Assembly (NCBI RefSeq): GCF_014640295.1
Contig: NZ_BMGR01000005.1
Coordinates: 124,001 to 188,000 of the forward strand
Origin: Paenibacillus abyssi
GTDB taxonomy: Bacteria > Bacillota > Bacilli > Paenibacillales > Paenibacillaceae
Direction of reading: 5' to 3'
Length of the DNA stretch: 64,000 bases
Below are positions 60,450-64,000 of the stretch, one piece after another; position 1 is the first letter of the stretch, and every line of letters begins with the position of its first letter. The notes beneath the pieces were generated by a model. That model was not told the origin of the DNA and did not search any database. It was given only the letters and a program-made list of their open reading frames with translations. The position numbers and the translations under genes are program-made.

Positions 60450-61133
60450 TTATATTGTTCTAATGTTGTTTTTCACTGCAAATATGATGGATTCTTTGGT
60501 TCCCCTCACATGTTTTCTCATTCTGCGCTCCGCAAGTTCACCATCCCCGGCTTTAATCGCCTCGAATATTTCCCAATGTTCCTTATTCGATAATTCTAAT
60601 CTTCCAGGAATATGGTAGGAAAAATAATGAAATCTCTGAAGCTGGTTCTTAAAATCGGAAACGATAGTCAAGATCTTATTGTTGCCTGTAACGTCAAGGA
60701 CAATCTCATGTAATTGATTTCCCAACTCAAAAGAATTCTCCTTGTCTCCGTTTTCAAGCTCATAATCAGCTTTGTTCAGTGCCTCTTGCAGCAAAATGAT
60801 ATTTTGTTCATCAATCACACTTGCCGCAATCCTAGCGCTAATCCCTTCAAGAGCCTCTCTTACAGTAAAAATTTCCTCAATATCTTTGATCGTAATTTCT
60901 TTTACTAAAGCCCCCCTTCTTGGAAAAAATTCGACCAATCCATCCTTGACCAGATGCCGGATTGCTTCCCTGATGGGCGTTCTGCTCATCTTATATTCCT
61001 TGGCCAGTTTTTCTTCGACTAAGGGAGTATTTGAAGGCAAATCACCCTCCACAATCTTTTTCTTTAAGGTTTCATATACCACACTAAATCTCGAATTGCC
61101 CTGATCATTGTTAACCATTTCTTCTTTTTCCAC
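60450..61133 (-). CDS. GntR-family regulator (FadR subfamily, FCD domain)
   Basis: A 227-aa regulator. The N-terminal winged HTH reads EEKLAKEYKMSRTPIREAIR (about 42-61). The C-terminal FCD domain has metal/ligand-binding residues in FTVREALEGISARIAA and LGNQLHEIVLDVTGNN. The GTG at 61133 follows GGAG by 8 nt; a GTG at 61142 is less well placed. It probably represses its own operon through three GTATAC operators upstream, the first overlapping the predicted start of transcription, and responds to a sugar acid. Confidence 0.9.
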   Translation of the reverse strand: MEKEEMVNNDQGNSRFSVVYETLKKKIVEGDLPSNTPLVEEKLAKEYKMSRTPIREAIRHLVKDGLVEFFPRRGALVKEITIKDIEEIFTVREALEGISARIAASVIDEQNIILLQEALNKADYELENGDKENSFELGNQLHEIVLDVTGNNKILTIVSDFKNQLQRFHYFSYHIPGRLELSNKEHWEIFEAIKAGDGELAERRMRKHVRGTKESIIFAVKNNIRTI

Positions 61134-61185
61134 TTTGCACACTCCATTTGAGTTTCAACTCAGATTGATTGTTATAATCATAACA

Positions 61186-61308
61186 TAGTATACAATTATA
61201 CTAATAATTATTCTTTATGACAATCAAATATCCAGATTGGAATGTAAATTATTTAAATTGTATACTGATTTTTATTATTTTTAGCTTATAACGTTATTTA
61301 TTGTATAC
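61186..61308. promoter_or_regulatory. Three GTATAC operators for the GntR regulator
   Basis: GTATAC cores at 61188-61193, 61260-61265 and 61303-61308 lie in TTGTATACAA-like contexts (TAGTATACAA, TTGTATACTG, TTGTATACAA). These fit the TnGTnnnACnA operator pattern of FadR-type regulators. The first lies just downstream of the -10, a repressing position. Confidence 0.65.
61195..61223 (-). promoter_or_regulatory. Promoter of the GntR/MR/lactonase operon
   Basis: A TTGTCA -35 (61218-61223), 17-bp spacer and TATAAT -10 (61195-61200) lie on the minus strand, with a GTATAC operator immediately downstream of the -10. Confidence 0.7.
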
Positions 61309-61313
61309 AATTG

Positions 61314-61327
61314 TGTTAACGCTTTCA
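61314..61327. promoter_or_regulatory. cre box (perfect consensus) upstream of the gntR operon
   Basis: TGTTAACGCTTTCA matches every position of the CcpA consensus. It lies 5 bp from the third GTATAC operator and about 90 bp upstream of the predicted -35. Confidence 0.6.
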
Positions 61328-61731
61328 ATTTAACATGCCTTTCCAAAATAGTCAATAACTTTTTTCGAAAAACTAATGATGTAACCATTAAGGGAATAAA
61401 GCTTAGCTCGAATCCAGTAGTATTCTGTCGATAAAAGTTAAACTATGGCAAAATCAGATACAGCAAGGGATTTGAGGCCTTCAAGCGGAAATTACTAAAG
61501 AACGCTAAAAAGAGCCTAGCGAAAATCAGGTCAAATGCCTAAAATCCGCTTGGCTCTGCGGTAAACTTATTTTGCTGCAGACTTTTGGGGACGTAGGTTA
61601 ACTCTTTTGTTTTCTACACCACCTCATAGATCAAGGATGCCACACTCTCCACATGTACTGTATACGGTTAAATCCCGGTTTCCCCCCGCTTTTTAAAATC
61701 ACTCCCTATGTAAACGACGATCTACCAACCT
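61328..61731. other. Gene-free 400-nt gap
   Basis: I see no gene in the stretch between the cre box and the end of the GGDEF gene. It contains AGAGCC/GGCTCT and similar short inverted segments around 61510-61560 that could fold. I cannot assign a repeat family or an RNA. Confidence 0.4.
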
Positions 61732-62352
61732 TCACCGCTTACGTTTCTTTATTCGATACATATTGTTATCCGCAACCTGTAATAACTGGTTTAGCGTTGT
61801 TGCCTGTTCCGGATATACCGCAGTGCCAACTGAAACGGAAACCCGCATATTGTTGTCTAAATCAAAATCAATTTGTTGACTCAGAAGACAGTGCGATTCG
61901 GAAATCACCAAGAATTCATCTCCACCCACCCGCACAACGATATCTTCTTTGTTAAGAACATAACGAAGCATTGTTAAGACATCCCGCAACACCTCATCCC
62001 CTAGGTGATGACCATACGTGTCATTAATCATCTTAAAATCATTCACATCTATAATCGAGAGGCTTAGACTGGCCGGTTTAATTTCACCAAACCTATCCAG
62101 TAGATACCGGCGGTTATATGCTCCAGTCAAGTCATCTCTTTCCGTAAGATACTTGGCTTTATCGTACTGCTTTCCCAGCCACCATAAAATAGGGACAATG
62201 AGGATGGTATATCCAAAGCTATATTGGAGGAACCCATTGGTAATAGGCAGGTATATACCGGCGTCCGAAACAATTAAAAAATACAATATAGTCCAAACTG
62301 CTATAACGGAAATAAATAGGGATATAACCACGACCCTGCCTGTATATTTCAA
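61732..62352 (-). CDS. Membrane GGDEF-domain protein (diguanylate cyclase)
   Basis: A protein of about 206 aa. Two transmembrane helices (about 6-30 and 42-62) are followed by a GGDEF domain (DDLTGAYNRRYLLDRF; IDVNDFKMINDTYGHHLGDE; RVGGDEFLV with an intact signature). It should make cyclic di-GMP. A longer frame to 62478 runs into a terminator and lacks a ribosome site; a TTG at 62352 with GGGGG about 8 nt upstream is preferred. No separate sensor domain is present. Confidence 0.8.
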   Translation of the reverse strand: MKYTGRVVVISLFISVIAVWTILYFLIVSDAGIYLPITNGFLQYSFGYTILIVPILWWLGKQYDKAKYLTERDDLTGAYNRRYLLDRFGEIKPASLSLSIIDVNDFKMINDTYGHHLGDEVLRDVLTMLRYVLNKEDIVVRVGGDEFLVISESHCLLSQQIDFDLDNNMRVSVSVGTAVYPEQATTLNQLLQVADNNMYRIKKRKR

Positions 62353-62461
62353 AATTTGTCCCCCTATAAAAATGCAGCATACATTCTCTTTGTTCTTAAT
62401 TATGACTGTTTCAATTGACCAGAGTACGTCAGCGAATATTTGTTCGTTTTCAGTAAGTAAA

Positions 62462-62498
62462 AAAGCAGGAACCCCCACAAATGAGAGGTTCCTGCTTT
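62462..62498. terminator. Bidirectional intrinsic terminator
   Basis: A perfect 12-bp stem (AAAGCAGGAACC/GGTTCCTGCTTT) with a 13-nt loop is flanked by T-rich tails on both strands. It ends the minus-strand small ABM-like gene and argues against the longest GGDEF frame. Confidence 0.85.
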
Positions 62499-62563
62499 AT
62501 TTTTATTGGACTACCTTGCGTTTCTCTGAACAACATTATCCTTCGGTTACCATTCATTGAACC

Positions 62564-62866
62564 CTATTCCAATGCCTTAAAGGCCCAGATATGCAGCTTG
62601 TCTGCCCCTCCTGCGATATGTTCATGATGCTTGCTCCAGAATGGAGAATCGGGATTCAAGCGTTCTGCTTTTATCATTTGATAACGTTCAATGTCCTGGA
62701 GGAGGAACTCCTCCACGATGAGATTAGGCTGATCCGTACCCTCATAGATTTTGTATTCCCGTCCGCCATGCTCGGCGGCATTTTGTTTCAGATCGGGCAG
62801 AAGCTGCATAAACATATCTCTTTTCTCTGAAATGATTTTGTATTCGATGAACACCTTGATCTCCAA
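62564..62866 (-). CDS. Small ABM/dimeric alpha-beta barrel-like protein
   Basis: A 100-aa protein predicted to fold as a ferredoxin-like dimeric alpha/beta barrel: FIEYKIISEKRDMFMQLLPD, EYKIYEGTDQPNLIVEEFLL, then a conserved HHEHIAGGADKLHIWAF end. Similar small proteins in Bacilli are annotated as monooxygenase-like or left unnamed. No active site can be defined. It lies 80 nt after the UbiX-like gene on the same strand. Confidence 0.65.
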   Translation of the reverse strand: MEIKVFIEYKIISEKRDMFMQLLPDLKQNAAEHGGREYKIYEGTDQPNLIVEEFLLQDIERYQMIKAERLNPDSPFWSKHHEHIAGGADKLHIWAFKALE

Positions 62867-62947
62867 GTCCAGTCCTCCTCTTCATCTCACTCCCGTGTGC
62901 AGCTGGTACGGCATTGCATGACGGCATCGGCCGCATTCTATCCTGTA

Positions 62948-63523
62948 TTACAGGTGTTTTTGTTCTACCGGGTCCTGCCAACGGTTGGTTAGCGTATTAT
63001 CGATGCCGAATTGGTCCAATGTCCGCGCCACGATATGGTTAACCATGTCATCCAGCGTCGCCGGTTTGTTGTAAAATGCGGGCATCGGCGGCAGGATCAC
63101 CGCACCCATCCGTGAAAGTGCCAGCATATTTTCCAGATGGATATCGCTTAGCGGAGTTTCACGAACAAGTAACACGAGCTTTTTGCGTTCTTTTAAAATG
63201 ACGTCAGCCGCTCTGCCGAGAAGCCCCTCGGCGAAACCGACACGGATCGACGCCAATGTTTTCATGCTGCAGGGGGCAATTATCATACCGTCCACGCGAA
63301 ACGAGCCGCTGGATATGGAGGCAGCCTGGTTCATCGGATCGTGAACGACAGCCGCCATATTTTTGACTTGCTGCACCGTATAGCCCGTTTCCAGCCTGAT
63401 CGTTGTTTCCGCCCATTTGGACATCACCAGATGCGTTTCCACTCCCAATTGCTGAAGAACGTCTAACAGGCGAATCCCGAATACTGCTCCTGTCGCTCCC
63501 GAAATACCTACAATGATCCTCAT
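62948..63523 (-). CDS. ubiX: UbiX-like flavin prenyltransferase
   Basis: A 191-aa flavoprotein. The N-terminal flavin motif is IIVGISGATGAVFGIRLLDV, with MIIAPCSMKTLASIRVGFAE at about 80-99 and KKLVLLVRETPLSDIHLENM at about 117-136, all typical of UbiX/Pad1. These enzymes prenylate FMN to supply the cofactor of UbiD-type decarboxylases. No ubiD/bsdC gene is visible in the window, although the region beyond the edge is unknown. Confidence 0.92.
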   Translation of the reverse strand: MRIIVGISGATGAVFGIRLLDVLQQLGVETHLVMSKWAETTIRLETGYTVQQVKNMAAVVHDPMNQAASISSGSFRVDGMIIAPCSMKTLASIRVGFAEGLLGRAADVILKERKKLVLLVRETPLSDIHLENMLALSRMGAVILPPMPAFYNKPATLDDMVNHIVARTLDQFGIDNTLTNRWQDPVEQKHL

Positions 63524-63596
63524 CCGCTATCCCTCGTTTCAATGTTTTTATAAGGCATATACCATTTGGATCTCCCAAATGATCTTACTGACCTAC

Positions 63597-64000
63597 TTAT
63601 GATTCGCTAGCTGACACATCGGCCGAACGGAGAGGCGGGGGCTGCACGACAAGCCTCACCCAAATCACATTCAGCACATAAATCACACAAACTGCAAGCA
63701 GCATGAAACGGATGCCAAAAGCGGCGGAGGCAAGCCCCCCGAAAAGAGGCCCGGCGAAGCTGCCCAGAAATGTCGCGCTTGAGGTGAATCCGAACACCCT
63801 CCCGCGCTGACTTTTCGGAGTCATCTGCGCGATGAGGGCGTTCGCAGCCGGAAGAATTCCTCCGATGAACAGACCCAGGCCAAAGCGTGACGCAAGAAGC
63901 ACCCAAATATTAGGGGCGAGGGCCTGAGGCAGGAAAAAAAGCGCCGTCCCCGTCATGCAAATCGTCAGCATTCGCCGGTAGCCGAGCATGTCCCCGCGTT
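63597..64000 (-). CDS. MFS transporter, 5' end outside the window
   Basis: The C-terminal part (about 134 codons) of a major facilitator superfamily efflux carrier. About four helices are visible, with GLGLFIGGILPAANALIAQM and the loop TPKSQRGRVFGFTSSATFLG, which resembles the central MFS repeat motif of drug exporters. The frame remains open to position 64000, so the start lies beyond the right edge. It ends 73 nt upstream of ubiX on the same strand. Confidence 0.85.
   Translation of the reverse strand, partial: RGDMLGYRRMLTICMTGTALFFLPQALAPNIWVLLASRFGLGLFIGGILPAANALIAQMTPKSQRGRVFGFTSSATFLGSFAGPLFGGLASAAFGIRFMLLAVCVIYVLNVIWVRLVVQPPPLRSADVSASES

Noticed and set aside
1-64000. CRISPR arrays, tRNA, rRNA, transposase genes and prophage
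   Set aside because: I found no regularly spaced repeats, cloverleaf-like or ribosomal sequence, transposase motif or phage structural gene. The AT-rich gaps explain the apparent low-complexity repeats.

Overview
The window looks like a chromosomal segment of a Paenibacillus-type low-GC Gram-positive. The evidence is TTGACA/TATAAT promoters, AGGAGG ribosome sites, lipobox binding proteins, a CIRCE element, a DesKR membrane-fluidity system, a DUF3934-type small protein, CcpA (cre) boxes, and a very large load of sugar ABC transporters with Gfo/Idh/MocA dehydrogenases and TIM-barrel epimerases. No rRNA, tRNA, CRISPR array, intact insertion sequence or prophage was seen. The right edge cuts an MFS gene.

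Layout. 0-8 kb: a WYL regulator, then glycerate use (GntP-type permease, glycerate kinase, CdaR-type activator). Co-directional with cdaR is a stand-alone C-terminal half of an archaeal-type 3-dehydroquinate synthase (DHQS-II), followed by an alpha/beta hydrolase and a dehydrogenase-like protein. 8-13 kb: two soluble PAS chemoreceptors flanking htpG, which has a perfect CIRCE operator. 13-18.4 kb: des-desK-desR and a DEAD-box helicase/HEAT/DUF3934 operon, both plausible cold-adaptation functions. 18.5-21.2 kb: a DUF1801 protein, a small gene graveyard, a TSUP permease and nagB.

21.3-56.6 kb is a sugar-catabolic island, almost all on the minus strand. It holds three RbsABC-like importers: cassette 1 at 21.3-27.0, cassette 2 at 45.3-49.8 with a divergent AraC regulator, and cassette 3 at 51.0-56.6 with two permeases and a GlcG-like protein. 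It also holds one MalEFG-like importer (37.6-40.8). Between them lie cupin-type phosphoglucose isomerase, shikimate-dehydrogenase-like and inositol-dehydrogenase-like genes, a KDPG aldolase, a tail-to-tail pair of DeoR paralogues, a D-hydroxyacid dehydrogenase, a PTE-like lactonase, an FGGY kinase, two zinc alcohol dehydrogenases, a further Gfo/Idh/MocA enzyme, a cupin and a fucose-isomerase-like protein. Together these could import a sugar, polyol or glycoside, oxidise or isomerise it, phosphorylate it, open a (phospho)lactone and cleave the resulting keto acid. The substrate cannot be read from sequence. Several of these operons share near-identical promoters with a downstream AACAACAA box, and an exact 15-mer, ATTATAAATTATTGC, recurs near cassettes 1 and 2.

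56.8-64 kb: a DJ-1/PfpI protein, a cysteine hydrolase, an operon of GntR regulator, mandelate-racemase-type enzyme and metallo-beta-lactamase lactonase with three GTATAC operators, then a GGDEF protein, a small ABM-like protein, a UbiX-like prenyltransferase and the MFS fragment.
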